Source of the DNA: Corynebacterium sp.
GTDB lineage: Bacteria; Actinomycetota; Actinomycetes; Mycobacteriales; Mycobacteriaceae
Length of the DNA: 40,561 nucleotides
Direction of reading: 5' to 3'
NCBI GenBank assembly: GCA_030527885.1
Contig: JAUMZY010000018.1
Coordinates: 1-40,561 of the forward strand
Shown here: positions 1 to 10,183 of the stretch, piece by piece
Position numbering within the stretch: the stretch's first letter is position 1
Layout of the letters: each line of letters starts with the position of its first letter
Notes under the pieces: model-generated
What the model saw: only the letters and a program-made list of their open reading frames with translations
Database searches by the model: none
Told to the model about the DNA's origin: nothing
Program-made: the position numbers and the translations under genes

Positions 1-222
1 CCAGCCCCAGCACCTGCACCAGCCCCAGCTCAGCAGGCTCCGAAGGCTACTCCTACCCCAGCTCCAGCCGCCGCTGCTCCGGCACGGAGTGGTGCTTACT
101 ACCCGAATTGCCGGGCAGTGTGGCGGGAACTTGGTCGCCCCATTCGGTCTCATGAGGCTGGTTACAACCGGGATTTGGATCGGGATGGCGATGGTGTTGG
201 GTGTGAAAAACGCCCACGGTAA
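1..222 (+). CDS. Excalibur-domain protein, C-terminal part (5'-truncated by window edge)
   Basis: The reading frame is open from the first base and stops at TAA 220-222, so only the last 73 residues are visible. They comprise an Ala/Pro/Gln-rich stalk followed by an excalibur domain: a YPNC start, an arginine/tryptophan-containing middle (CRAVW), and a DRDGDGVGCE calcium-loop-like end closing on RPR. The two conserved cysteines (in YPNC and in GCE) are present. Excalibur domains are short extracellular modules resembling EF-hand loops. The two following genes encode the same domain on different N-termini, so this is the third member of a tandem group. Export signal and start lie outside the window. 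The substrate or partner is unknown. Confidence 0.85.
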   Translation, partial: PAPAPAPAPAQQAPKATPTPAPAAAAPARSGAYYPNCRAVWRELGRPIRSHEAGYNRDLDRDGDGVGCEKRPR

Positions 223-238
223 TCACTTTTAACAATAG

Positions 239-268
239 GCAGGGGTTCATCGCACCCCTGCTTTTCTT
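239..268 (+). terminator. Rho-independent terminator after the first excalibur gene
   Basis: An 8-bp perfect stem (GCAGGGGT 239-246 with ACCCCTGC 254-261) has a 7-nt loop and is followed by TTTTCTT. It lies 17 bases after the stop codon of the partial gene. Confidence 0.85.
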
Positions 269-357
269 ATGCTTAGGCGCCCCCGAACTTAGGTAGAAAA
301 TAATGAATCCGTGCAACTAATCATGCAAAAAACTTAAGTAGGTGTTATTGATTGTAC

Positions 358-813
358 ATGCGTAAAATCATGTACATCTTTGGTTTCCTCATTGTCCTAG
401 GCTTTTTCGCCAATCTCTTCGGCGATGATGAAACGACCCCTACGAGCTCTACCCCGACTTCTTCCACAGCTTTAACTAATAAATTGGTTAGTGGGTCCAC
501 ATCGTCTTCGCGGACAACAACGACCACCACCTCCGTGGTCCCACCACCCGAACTAACAACAACCCCGGAGCCAGAGCCGCCAGCACAGCCGGCACAATTC
601 ATGCCAGCGCAGGCCCCAGTGACTCCGGAATACACGCCGCCACCTGCACCTGACCCCGATCCGGTGCTCCCGGCGCAGGATAGCACTTACTATTCCAACT
701 GTCGGGAAGTGTGGCAGCAGCATGGTGGCCCTATTCAGGCTGGTGATCCGGGCTATGGTTCACATTTGGATCGGGATGGCGACGGCATTGGTTGCGAGAA
801 GCGCCCGCGGTAA
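358..813 (+). CDS. Membrane-anchored excalibur-domain protein
   Basis: A 151-residue protein with one N-terminal hydrophobic segment (about residues 3-20, IMYIFGFLIVLGFFANLFG), a Thr/Ser/Pro-rich linker of about 80 residues, and a C-terminal excalibur domain (YYSNC start, DRDGDGIGCEKRPR end). The topology suggests a membrane-tethered module displayed outside the cell through a flexible stalk. I chose ATG 358 because the next paralogue also begins MRK at its ATG. A TTG at 352 has better spacing to the AGGTG at 340-344 and could be the true start, adding two residues. It is preceded by its own terminator-separated intergenic region, so it is probably transcribed independently. Ligand unknown; calcium binding is inferred from the DxDxDG loop. 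Confidence 0.8.
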   Translation: MRKIMYIFGFLIVLGFFANLFGDDETTPTSSTPTSSTALTNKLVSGSTSSSRTTTTTTSVVPPPELTTTPEPEPPAQPAQFMPAQAPVTPEYTPPPAPDPDPVLPAQDSTYYSNCREVWQQHGGPIQAGDPGYGSHLDRDGDGIGCEKRPR

Positions 814-847
814 GCAAGCGCAAGCACAAGCAAGCACACGTGAGTAA

Positions 848-874
848 GGTAGCCAACAACAGCGGTTGGCTACC
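848..874. repeat. Perfect 10-bp inverted repeat between excalibur genes
   Basis: GGTAGCCAAC (848-857) pairs exactly with GTTGGCTACC (865-874) across a 7-nt loop. No T-run follows on either strand, so it is either a weak or Rho-assisted terminator for the upstream gene or an RNA hairpin or operator. Confidence 0.55.
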
Positions 875-971
875 CCCAAATTCTCAGAAATTACCCCCGC
901 CCTGAGGGGAAAGTAATGAAATTATGCAAAAAAGCTATACAAGTGAGCTCATCTGATGATACTTTTTGCCT

Positions 972-1547
972 ATGCGTAAAACAGTTGTCACCCTCACCCT
1001 TGCTGCGAGCTTGGGTTTCTCTGCCACCATTGCTAATGCTCAGGAAACCACCCCGGCACCGTCCAGCACGGTCGCTTCCTCAGCTTCTCAGAGCGCAAGT
1101 TCGAATCCTGCGGCTTCTGCCAGCAGCGCCAACAGCTCTAACCCAACTGATAGTAAGTCTTCCACCAAGACGGATAATTCCAGTCAGGGCCAGCAGTCTA
1201 ACAACAATAACCAGCAGTCGGCTTCCAATAATCCGTTAAGAATCATCGGCATCATTGCTGCCATTGCTGCTGTTGTGGGCCTGATTGGTGGCGGTGTTGT
1301 GTGGGCTATTCAGCAGAAGCTCATTCCGGAAATCCCAGGTTTGCCCACCAACTTGCCGAATCCCTTCGCGCCAGGCGCACCAGCACCAGCACCAGCTCCT
1401 GCCCCCGCGCCTGCAGGTAAGCACTACGAGAACTGTGAAGCAGTGTGGAATGACATCAACCGGCCGATCCGCGCTGAAGACCCAGGTTACAGCCGGGATC
1501 TGGATAAGGATGGCGACGGCGTTGGTTGTGAAAACCGCCCCCGCTAA
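972..1547 (+). CDS. Secreted or membrane-anchored excalibur-domain protein with Ala/Pro stalk
   Basis: A 191-residue protein. Residues 1-24 look like a Sec signal peptide (MRKTVVTLTLAASLGFSATI then ANA-QE). A Ser/Asn/Gln-rich low-complexity region follows to about residue 80. A second hydrophobic segment (IIGIIAAIAAVVGLIGGGVVWAI) follows, then a Pro/Ala repeat and a C-terminal excalibur domain (HYENC, DKDGDGVGCENRPR). The protein is therefore either anchored by the internal segment or exported. ATG 972 is preferred; TTG 966 in the same frame adds two residues. There is no good ribosome binding site. It is the third tandem paralogue and converges on grpE. Function unknown beyond a probable envelope role. 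Confidence 0.8.
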   Translation: MRKTVVTLTLAASLGFSATIANAQETTPAPSSTVASSASQSASSNPAASASSANSSNPTDSKSSTKTDNSSQGQQSNNNNQQSASNNPLRIIGIIAAIAAVVGLIGGGVVWAIQQKLIPEIPGLPTNLPNPFAPGAPAPAPAPAPAPAGKHYENCEAVWNDINRPIRAEDPGYSRDLDKDGDGVGCENRPR

Positions 1548-1569
1548 TTCCCGTTAAGTAAAAAATATA

Positions 1570-1600
1570 AGATCCCAGCCATTATGACTGGGCTCTTTAA
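1570..1600. terminator. Bidirectional terminator between the excalibur gene and grpE
   Basis: AGATCCCAG (1570-1578) and CTGGGCTCT (1588-1596) form a stem with one mismatch. On the minus strand the hairpin is followed by an AT-rich tract ending in TTTTT, so it serves grpE best. On the plus strand only TTTAAT follows. Confidence 0.7.
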
Positions 1601-1609
1601 TGTTGTTGG

Positions 1610-2196
1610 TTAGTTATCGTCGGATTCTTGTTCTGGATCGGCGATTACTACCATGGCGGTGCGGAGCAGCCGCCCGTTGAGTTCGTAACCTTTGCGCAGC
1701 ACTGTGCCTACCACTTTGGTTTCGCCGGTGGAGGTGTCTTGTACGGCTTCGTGCCGTTCGACATCGAATTCATCGCCGGGTTCGCCGAAGGCTTGGAGTT
1801 TCAGGCCGTCGAGTACGCCGATGAATTTGTCCCGGAAGGTTTTGAGGGGCCCTTCCGCCAGGTCACCGTGCTTTTCGGCGAGGTCGAGGTCATCGACGAT
1901 GGGCAGCAGTCGGGTGACTACTTGCGCCTTGGAGTTTTCGATCACCTGTTCGCGTTCGGCTTGGGTGCGGCGGCGGTAGTTGGCGTATTCTGCGCCCAGT
2001 CGTTGCAGGTCCTCGGTGCGCTCAGCGAGTTGCTGTTCCAAGCTGGGTTCGGTGTCTTCCGTTTCCGCAGCTTCGTCGTCAGCTTTGCTTTCTGAGCTGA
2101 GGTCGATCACGTTGGATTCGGAGTCTACGTCAGCGAGTGCTTCGTTGAGGTCTTGTTCCACGGTAGGGTTGATGTCTACCTGTGGTTTTTCATCGC

Positions 2197-2200
<4 letters not shown>
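1610..2200 (-). CDS. grpE: Nucleotide exchange factor GrpE
   Basis: GrpE (196 aa) drives ADP release from DnaK in the Hsp70 cycle in the cytoplasm. Visible features are an acidic, poorly conserved N-terminus (to about residue 50), a long helical/coiled-coil segment ([26 protein letters not shown]) and the C-terminal beta domain with the family pattern RHEAVQ ... [20 protein letters not shown]. The start is GTG at 2198-2200, overlapping the dnaK stop as GTGA, so the two genes are translationally coupled. A terminator follows directly. In most actinobacteria dnaJ and hspR come next in this operon, but here the next genes are convergent excalibur genes. Confidence 0.97.
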
Positions 2201-4044
<1,844 letters not shown>

Positions 4045-4093
4045 GTGAAAAATTCCTCCTGGTTGAGTGATGTTTTAATTGGTAATTATTTAA

Positions 4094-4114
4094 GTTGATT
4101 CTATTTGACTCAAC
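4094..4114 (-). promoter_or_regulatory. HAIR-like HspR operator, promoter-downstream copy
   Basis: GTTGATT-N7-ACTCAAC has the geometry of the actinobacterial HAIR consensus CTTGAGT-N7-ACTCAAG (known for HspR) with weaker half-site matches. It sits just downstream of the predicted dnaK start point, in the leader, and is also embedded in an AAGTTGA/TCAACTT inverted repeat (4092-4116). Confidence 0.6.
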
Positions 4115-4125
4115 TTGTTAGCGAT

Positions 4126-4154
4126 AGCCTACCAGAGCCGCCAGGCACTGTCAA
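4126..4154 (-). promoter_or_regulatory. dnaK promoter (TTGACA-N17-TAGGCT)
   Basis: On the minus strand a perfect -35 TTGACA (4154-4149), a 17-bp spacer and a -10 TAGGCT (4131-4126) place transcription initiation near 4119, about 75 bases before the dnaK ATG. HAIR-like elements lie immediately upstream of the -35 and just downstream of the start point. Confidence 0.8.
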
Positions 4155-4158
4155 TAAA

Positions 4159-4179
4159 CTTGAGCATAATTCACTCAAT
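4159..4179 (-). promoter_or_regulatory. HAIR operator (HspR site), upstream copy
   Basis: CTTGAGC-N7-ACTCAAT matches the HAIR inverted repeat CTTGAGT-N7-ACTCAAG at 12 of 14 positions. It lies 4 bases upstream of the dnaK -35 hexamer and also in the leader of the divergent AI-2E-family gene, so it could affect both. Confidence 0.8.
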
Positions 4180-4302
4180 TTTGGCATACGGCCAGGTCAA
4201 GGGCTTGCTTGCTTATCGACGACCCCAGCGTCGACAAGCAAAAAGCAGATCCGCAGCCGCGCATCCTTTGAGTTGTGTGGATTTTATGGCAGAGTTAAAA
4301 CA

Positions 4303-5658
4303 ATGAGCGATAAAAATCATGAACCCCCCAAAGCCGCCGACGATCCTACAGAATTTCTTTCCGAATTAGTAGAAGGCGACACCAATCTTGATGACAGCGC
4401 CGAAGTCAAACCCGCAGGTGGCATACCCGCGCAAGCCGGTAAAATAGACCGCTCCATCATCTTGGGCCAAGACGGCAGGTGGGCCGCCGGCTGGGCCTTG
4501 AGGTTTATCATCATGGTGGCCGCCGGCTATCTGCTCTGGCGCGGCTTCGCCTTAGTCTGGGAAGGGCTGCTGCCGGTGCTGCTAGCCCTCATCGTCTCCA
4601 CGGTGTTGTGGCCGCCGGTGCGCTGGCTGCGACATCACAAAGTGCCAGCGGCCCTGTCGGTGCTCATCGTGCTGATTTCATTCTTCGCCATTTTGGGCGG
4701 CATTTTCACCGCCATGGCCCCCAGCATTGCCACGCAATCCCGGGACCTAGCAAACCAGGCCGTCAAAGGCATCCAACAATTGCAGCAGTGGATTCAGGGC
4801 CCACCGCTCAATGTTGACTTGGGTCAGTTCAACGATGTTATCAATCAGGTGTCGAAGTTCATTCAGGAGCGAGTATCCGACATTGCATCGGGCGTGGTCA
4901 CGGGCATTTCCACCGCCGGTTCCATCCTGGTCACGCTGATTCTGATGCTGGTGCTCACGTTCTTCTTCCTCAAGGATGGCGAGCGCTTCCTGCCAATGAT
5001 TCGCCACGCCACGGGCTACAACGTGGGCTGGCACCTCAGCGAGGTGCTCACCCGCATTTGGAATACCATTTCTGGGTTCATCCGGGTGCAGGCCATCATC
5101 TCGTTCGTGGATGCGCTCTTCATTGGCATTGGGTTGATCATCCTGGGCGTGCCGCTCGCCCCGGCGCTGGCGGTGATCACGTTCTTCGCTAGCTTCATTC
5201 CGATCGTGGGTGCGTTGACTGCGGGAGCGCTGGCGGTGATCATCGCGTTGGTGTCCAATGGCATCACGAATGCGCTGTTGGTGTTGGCGATTATCATCGC
5301 GGTGCAGCAGCTGGAGGGGCATGTGTTGCAGCCCATGTTACAGTCGCGGGCGATGAATTTGCACGCTGCCATCGTGTTGCTTTCGGTGACGTTGGGTTCC
5401 ACCATGTTCGGTGTGGTGGGCGCATTCTTGGCGGTGCCGGTTGCGGCAACCATTTCGGTGTTGGTGCGTTATCACTTTGAGTTGGTGGCGTTGCGTGCGG
5501 GGGAAATCACCATTGACGATATGGAGATGGCGACGAAGGATAATGCGGCGCCGGTGAGTACCCAGAATGCGTTTCAGGCGTTTCAGCAGCGGCTTTCCCG
5601 GTGGGGTGCCAAGGAAGCCAAAAACGCCGAAGATGCCACAGCGGCAAAAGAGTCTTAA
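4303..5658 (+). CDS. AI-2E family transporter (PF01594-type permease)
   Basis: A 451-residue polytopic membrane protein. After a hydrophilic N-terminal ~60 residues come paired hydrophobic helices, an extracytoplasmic amphipathic region (residues about 150-200), and a run of C-terminal helices. These include the glycine-rich IIVGLILGVPLAPALAVITFFAS-type stretch and PIVGALTAG, followed by the QQLEGHVLQPMLQSRAM signature that is highly typical of this family. Members export various small solutes (for example AI-2, Na+/H+ exchange); the substrate cannot be read from sequence. ATG 4303 starts the conserved protein; the frame stays open upstream to 4105 but that stretch overlaps the dnaK regulatory region. 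Divergent from dnaK and sharing its HAIR-containing region. Confidence 0.9.
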   Translation: MSDKNHEPPKAADDPTEFLSELVEGDTNLDDSAEVKPAGGIPAQAGKIDRSIILGQDGRWAAGWALRFIIMVAAGYLLWRGFALVWEGLLPVLLALIVSTVLWPPVRWLRHHKVPAALSVLIVLISFFAILGGIFTAMAPSIATQSRDLANQAVKGIQQLQQWIQGPPLNVDLGQFNDVINQVSKFIQERVSDIASGVVTGISTAGSILVTLILMLVLTFFFLKDGERFLPMIRHATGYNVGWHLSEVLTRIWNTISGFIRVQAIISFVDALFIGIGLIILGVPLAPALAVITFFASFIPIVGALTAGALAVIIALVSNGITNALLVLAIIIAVQQLEGHVLQPMLQSRAMNLHAAIVLLSVTLGSTMFGVVGAFLAVPVAATISVLVRYHFELVALRAGEITIDDMEMATKDNAAPVSTQNAFQAFQQRLSRWGAKEAKNAEDATAAKES

Positions 5659-5674
5659 ACATCGTTAACACATA

Positions 5675-5704
5675 GGACCCAAGCGGTAATGCTTGGGCCT
5701 TTTG
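5675..5704 (+). terminator. Rho-independent terminator after the AI-2E-family gene
   Basis: CCCAAGC (5678-5684) and GCTTGGG (5691-5697) form a perfect 7-bp stem, extended by GG/CC, with a 6-nt loop and followed by CCTTTTG. Confidence 0.85.
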
Positions 5705-5835
5705 TGCTGGTAGAGGCAGATTTTTGTGGGGTGGGAATAGTTGGTGTGGGTTTGTCGTTATTTTTAGTGTCACCGATTTTGGAAGCAGCTAAAAAATCAC
5801 TTTCGTTATCATTCTTGGGGCTGCTTTAACCTAAA

Positions 5836-5853
5836 TTATTGATATATCAACTA
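5836..5853 (+). promoter_or_regulatory. RosR-like (MarR-family) operator upstream of the LLM oxidoreductase
   Basis: TTATTGATATATCAACTA contains a perfect 12-bp palindrome (TTGATATATCAA) and matches 17 of 18 positions of TTGTTGAYRYRTCAACWA. I recall that consensus for the peroxide-sensing MarR regulator RosR of C. glutamicum, whose known targets include LLM-type monooxygenases. It lies 23 bases before the ATG of such a gene. Confidence 0.65.
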
Positions 5854-5876
5854 AAGTAGATAGGAGACACCACACC

Positions 5877-6953
5877 ATGAAACGCTTCGGCTTCTTAAGC
5901 TTCGGGCATTACAGCCTGAAATCAGAACAAACAGGCAAATACGGTGCCCAAGAAACCCTGAAACAAGCCGTCGAACTCGGCCAAATCGCCGACGACCTCG
6001 GCGTCAACGGCGCCTACTTCCGGGTCCACCACTTCGCCCCGCAAGGCGCCTCCCCCATCCCAGTCCTCAGCGCCATCGCAGCAACCACCAAAAACATCGA
6101 AGTGGGCACCGGTGTCATCGACATGCGGTACGAAAACCCGCTGTATTTAGCCGAAGAAGTAGCACAACTAGACCTCCTATCCGACCAACGCATAGCCATC
6201 GGCATATCCCGTGGGTCACCAGAACCCGCCATCCGCGGCTGGGAGGCCTTCGACTACGGCAGCCCCGAATTAGCCAAAGACGACCCCAAAGGAGTCAAAC
6301 TCGCCCGGGAGAAATTCGAAAAATTCCTCGCTGCTCTCCGCGGCGAAGCCATGGCAACCGCCGCCCCCTTCGATCAACAGTATCCCCGTATGTATCACCC
6401 AGGTGCCGAACTTCCCGTACTCCCCCACTCCCCCAACGCCGACCGGCGCATCTGGTGGGGTGCAACCACCCACGCCACCGCAGAACAAGCAGCCCGCGAC
6501 GGAGTAAACCTCATGAGCTCCACACTCATTCTGGAAACCAATGGCCCCTCCCTTGGCAAGGTTCAAGCCGACCAGATCGCCCGCTACCGGGCAGAATGGG
6601 AAAAAGCTGGCCACGATTGGGAGCCGCGGGTCTCTGTGTCCCGCTCCATCTTCCCGATCGTTGATGGCACGGATGCCCAAATCTTCGGCCCAGCCGGCAG
6701 TGGTGAAAGCCGCGACTCCTTGGGCATCATCGATGATCAAAACGCCATCTTCGGACGCACCTTGATTGATACTCCCGATAAGATCATTGAAGCGCTCCAG
6801 GCGGACGAAGCTGTCATGTCGGCAGACACCCTAATGCTCACTATTCCTAATCAGGCAGGTGTGCCACTGAATACCCGAATTCTGGAGAATTTCGCCACCC
6901 ACGTTGCTCCCGCACTGGGGTGGGAACCCGCAGGTAAAGCGTCGAAACGCTAA
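5877..6953 (+). CDS. LLM class flavin-dependent oxidoreductase (luciferase-like)
   Basis: A 358-residue TIM-barrel flavin enzyme of the bacterial luciferase superfamily, cytoplasmic, expected to use reduced FMN/F420-type flavin. Diagnostic features are FGFLSFGHY at the N-terminus, [11 protein letters not shown] (compare the luciferase DxxWxxEHH region), the [19 protein letters not shown] stretch, [18 protein letters not shown], and the late [22 protein letters not shown] segment. Substrate unknown. AGGAG at 5862-5866 supports the ATG. A near-perfect RosR-type palindrome overlaps the promoter region, pointing to oxidative-stress control. Its stop codon overlaps that of the convergent phosphate transporter by two bases (TAA 6951-6953, minus-strand TAG 6950-6952). 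Confidence 0.9.
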   Translation: MKRFGFLSFGHYSLKSEQTGKYGAQETLKQAVELGQIADDLGVNGAYFRVHHFAPQGASPIPVLSAIAATTKNIEVGTGVIDMRYENPLYLAEEVAQLDLLSDQRIAIGISRGSPEPAIRGWEAFDYGSPELAKDDPKGVKLAREKFEKFLAALRGEAMATAAPFDQQYPRMYHPGAELPVLPHSPNADRRIWWGATTHATAEQAARDGVNLMSSTLILETNGPSLGKVQADQIARYRAEWEKAGHDWEPRVSVSRSIFPIVDGTDAQIFGPAGSGESRDSLGIIDDQNAIFGRTLIDTPDKIIEALQADEAVMSADTLMLTIPNQAGVPLNTRILENFATHVAPALGWEPAGKASKR

Positions 6954-8554
6954 CCCCAGATAGTGTTCAACACGAGCACTGCCACGGACGAAATCAGTGC
7001 CGCGGCAGGCAACGTGATCACCCATGCCAACGCAATGGGCCGCATGAGCCGCCAGTTAGCCGCCCGGTTCACAATGCCAATGCCCAGAATTGACCCAATC
7101 AAAATGTGCGTGGAACTCACCGGCAGCCCCAACAAAGAAGCACCCATCACCACGGCTGCAGCGGACAATTCCGCCGCAAATCCAGAGGCTGGATGCATTT
7201 TTGTCAATCCGGAACCAACAGTGTGAATAACGTAACGGCCAATAAACCACAGACCAGCAATCAACGCCACACCACAGGTAACCATCGCCGCCGTCGGCAC
7301 CGACGACTTCGCATTAATAGCATTCGTCTTCAACACATCCAACACTGCCGAGAACGGCCCAATGGCGTTCGCAATGTCGTTGGAACCATGCGAAAACGCA
7401 AACGCCGAGGCGGTAAACACCTGCATCCACGAGAACACAATGAAGGTCGCCCGGGACAATTCCTGCCGCCGCAACGTCCGCGCAAACACAAACACGGCCA
7501 TCCACACGATCACCGCAATCATGCCCAACAGCAGGAAATTCCCCAGGTTGGACATTCCAAAATTGAGGTTTTTCAACCCTTTGAACACCATCATCGCCAC
7601 AATGACTACAGCACCACCAGCAGCCAGCAACGGCACACCCGTTTCCAAAGCCCGGTGGGTGTTCAATGAATCCCGGCGCTGATTCAGTCGGTGCAGATCC
7701 CGGTAATAATCCGACTCCAATTCCTCCGGATCGAAATCACGTTCGGCTATAAGCGCAGCGTCACGTGTCATCGCGTTGGTGTAAGAAAGTTGTTGCACTT
7801 CTGACAATCGTTCGAACGAAGATTTGAAGTCTTTGTGGAGCTTCATGCGCTCCTGCTTAATCTCCTGTAGCTCCGCACTAGCTTTATCGTTAAACACTAA
7901 AATGCGGCGCTTAATCGCTCCAAAGAGGACAAAGGCCACAATGCCGCCCAACAGTGGCGAGAGTACCCAAGAAACCGCAATTTCCCCAATCTCACCCCAC
8001 TGCACCACTTCCAATCCGCCCAACTTCAAAAAGAAGCTTAACGTGAGCGACGCCCCCACGATGCCACCAATAATCGAGTGTGTGGTAGACACCGGCATAC
8101 CTAACCGGGTTGCCACCAACAACCAACCCGCAGCACCTAACAAGGCCGCCATCATGATGAACGCAAAATGCAGGGGATCCAGGTGAATACTATCAAGATC
8201 CACAATGGCACTCTTCACCGTTTCAGTGACCTCACCGCCAGCAAGCACAGCCCCCGACACCTCAAAAATAGCGGCCACCACGAGCGCCTGCCGCATCGTC
8301 AGGGTGCCAGCACCCACTGAGGTACCAAAGGAGTTTGCCACATCGTTACCACCGATGTTAAAGGCCATGAACACACCAAACGCAATGGTGGTGATGAGAA
8401 TGACCTTATTGGCTTCTGGCCCCACATAATCAAACGACCAGAAGAGGAAACCAATGAGGGTGACGACAAGAAGGCCACCAAAGCTTAAGTGCCACCACTT
8501 ATCCGACGATGTGTCTTGAAGCGGCGGTGCATCCGTCATGGTGCTGTCAGACAT
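6950..8554 (-). CDS. pitA: Inorganic phosphate transporter, PiT family
   Basis: A 534-residue membrane protein carrying both PiT signatures: [20 protein letters not shown] near the N-terminus and [18 protein letters not shown] in the C-terminal half. Each signature belongs to one of the inverted repeats of the phosphate:cation symporter fold. A central soluble, charged region (about residues 215-310) separates the halves, as is usual. Both ends contain [14 protein letters not shown] / [13 protein letters not shown] helices. ATG 8554 ([11 protein letters not shown]) is chosen; the open frame upstream to 8590 has no homology-like content. It lies 115 bases downstream of cysZ on the same strand but is separated by a GC-rich inverted repeat, so it is probably its own unit. 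Confidence 0.93.
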   Translation of the reverse strand: MSDSTMTDAPPLQDTSSDKWWHLSFGGLLVVTLIGFLFWSFDYVGPEANKVILITTIAFGVFMAFNIGGNDVANSFGTSVGAGTLTMRQALVVAAIFEVSGAVLAGGEVTETVKSAIVDLDSIHLDPLHFAFIMMAALLGAAGWLLVATRLGMPVSTTHSIIGGIVGASLTLSFFLKLGGLEVVQWGEIGEIAVSWVLSPLLGGIVAFVLFGAIKRRILVFNDKASAELQEIKQERMKLHKDFKSSFERLSEVQQLSYTNAMTRDAALIAERDFDPEELESDYYRDLHRLNQRRDSLNTHRALETGVPLLAAGGAVVIVAMMVFKGLKNLNFGMSNLGNFLLLGMIAVIVWMAVFVFARTLRRQELSRATFIVFSWMQVFTASAFAFSHGSNDIANAIGPFSAVLDVLKTNAINAKSSVPTAAMVTCGVALIAGLWFIGRYVIHTVGSGLTKMHPASGFAAELSAAAVVMGASLLGLPVSSTHILIGSILGIGIVNRAANWRLMRPIALAWVITLPAAALISSVAVLVLNTIWG

Positions 8555-8590
8555 CCAATGAACTTTCTGTGTACGACATGACAAAAGCAT

Positions 8591-8638
8591 GCCCCGGTTA
8601 CGTAATTGAAATAGTAAACCTCAATTTCGCTCCGGGGC
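8591..8638. repeat. Nested inverted repeat in the cysZ-pitA gap
   Basis: GCCCCGG (8591-8597) pairs with CCGGGGC (8632-8638), and inside this AATTGA (8604-8609) pairs with TCAATT (8621-8626). On the minus strand this lies between the cysZ stop and the pitA start. It could be a terminator for the cys operon (only ATGCTTTTG follows) or a pitA leader structure. Confidence 0.45.
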
Positions 8639-8669
8639 TAATCGCATATCGTTTGTGCTGCTTAAAATA

Positions 8670-9548
8670 CTATTTTACGCCAGTAGCAACACTTTCTTCC
8701 GCAGTGGTTGCTGTTGCCTCGGAAACCTCCGTGCTCTCAACCACATGAGACTTACGGGCCCGCCGCACACCCAAGGTGGTCAAAATGACACCAGCAACAA
8801 TCGCAAACGGCCAGCTGTGATCAATATTCAAGCTGATCAATGCGGTACCAACGAAACCACCCAAGATGATCGGATTGATACGACCCACCAGCCATGCAGA
8901 CAACGGAGCAGTCAGCGCGCCACCAAGCAGCAAGCACAGCACCGCAACCAAGTTGGCCTGTAATTCGTGCCACAATCCCATGACAAAGCCCAAGGTAGCA
9001 GCAAGTGAGACCAAGAACTCAGCAGTGTTCACCGTGCCCACGACGCGCCGGGGCTCTTCCTTACCCAGAGACATAAGCGTCGCGGTGGTCACCGGGCCCC
9101 AACCGCCACCACCCGTGGCATCCACCAGGCCGCCAAAGACGCCCAGGAACACCAGGAATGGGGTGCGATAAGGTTTGGTAGCATTCTTCCGCACGATAAC
9201 GCCGCGGGAGAAGCGCCACAGCAGGTTCACGCCCACGAGGGCAAGAATGATAGATGTGAGGGGTTTAGCCACATCCAACGCGATGTGGGATAACACAGTT
9301 GCGCCGATGAAGGCGCCAATGGCGCCGGGTACGCCTAGTTTGAGCACTACTTTCCAGTTGACATTGCCAAAGCGCCAGTGGCTAATGCCGGATACTAGTG
9401 TGGTTCCTACTTCGGCAGCGTGGACTACCGCGGAAGCTTGGGCTGGGCCCATGGATAGGAGCAAGATGGTGGTGGATGTGACTCCAAAGCCCATGCCAAT
9501 GCCGCCATCGACCAATTGTGCGAGTGCGCCAGCAAGAATGATTAGCAT
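8670..9548 (-). CDS. cysZ: TauE/SafE family sulfate/sulfite permease CysZ
   Basis: A 292-residue polytopic protein of the TauE/SafE family. The repeated signatures are LVDGGIGMGFGVTSTTILLLSMGP in the first half and LVDATGGGGWGPVTTATLM in the second, with about 8 hydrophobic helices. In C. glutamicum the gene in this position (last in cysIXHDNYZ) is the sulfate transporter cysZ, unrelated to E. coli CysZ. Its ATG overlaps the cysY end by 7 bases, so it is co-translated. Sulfate import is inferred from this conserved context. The C-terminus is a short hydrophilic Glu/Thr/Val-rich tail. Confidence 0.88.
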   Translation of the reverse strand: MLIILAGALAQLVDGGIGMGFGVTSTTILLLSMGPAQASAVVHAAEVGTTLVSGISHWRFGNVNWKVVLKLGVPGAIGAFIGATVLSHIALDVAKPLTSIILALVGVNLLWRFSRGVIVRKNATKPYRTPFLVFLGVFGGLVDATGGGGWGPVTTATLMSLGKEEPRRVVGTVNTAEFLVSLAATLGFVMGLWHELQANLVAVLCLLLGGALTAPLSAWLVGRINPIILGGFVGTALISLNIDHSWPFAIVAGVILTTLGVRRARKSHVVESTEVSEATATTAEESVATGVK

Positions 9549-10183
9549 TGTGACCGCCGTTTCACGATATGTACGAGTTTCTCCCGCAGAGGTGGGGAAT
9601 AGCTCAATTGTTCGGTTGGGGGATAACGTCGTTGTAGTTGTTCAAGAAGTAAGCCATAAGTGACAAACAAGGGCAACACATGCACATGCCGCTCACTGCC
9701 GCCTTCGGCAATGACATCGCCGAGCGTGCGGCTGCTATTCGTCGCAAAGATTGCTTCCCCGCCGAGGCGGGCAGCTAGCTTTTCGACGCTCATATTTGCC
9801 TTCTTATTGGAGGAGCCCACAGCATAAATGACCGGGTAGCTACCTTCGGGCAGTTGTTCCTGGAGGAGTTCGGCGATCGCATCGCCGGTTCCCAGGCCAG
9901 GCACCAAGGTGAGCTCCATGGATTCTTCTTGCGCAACAACGTTGGGGACGTCGATGGTTTGGTGGTAAGCCTGCGTGAACAGCAATGGCACTACCGTCGC
10001 CTTTTCATGTCCGTTACTACGCAACATTCGGCAGGCTGCCGCCAAATCCTGATCGTGGAAATCAAGATGCGCGGCAATAATGGGTTTGTCAGTGTGGGAT
10101 TGAACAGCTTGTACGAGTTGCTCTACACCTTCGGCTGCTTTGTGGTGTCGAGACCCATGCGCGAGCAAAACAACGGCACTCAT
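9542..10183 (-). CDS. cysY: Sirohydrochlorin ferrochelatase-like protein CysY (CbiX/SirB)
   Basis: A 213-residue protein of the CbiX/SirB chelatase family. The N-terminal VVLLAHGSRHHKAAEGVEQLV motif contains the catalytic-type His of the HGS signature, and a second half carries ATVVPLLFTQAYHQTIDVP with a further conserved His. Known function of the family is insertion of iron (or cobalt) into sirohydrochlorin; siroheme is the cofactor of CysI, encoded in the same operon. ATG overlaps the cysN stop as ATGA. Matches cysY in the C. glutamicum cysIXHDNYZ order. Confidence 0.88.
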   Translation of the reverse strand: MSAVVLLAHGSRHHKAAEGVEQLVQAVQSHTDKPIIAAHLDFHDQDLAAACRMLRSNGHEKATVVPLLFTQAYHQTIDVPNVVAQEESMELTLVPGLGTGDAIAELLQEQLPEGSYPVIYAVGSSNKKANMSVEKLAARLGGEAIFATNSSRTLGDVIAEGGSERHVHVLPLFVTYGLLLEQLQRRYPPTEQLSYSPPLREKLVHIVKRRSQC

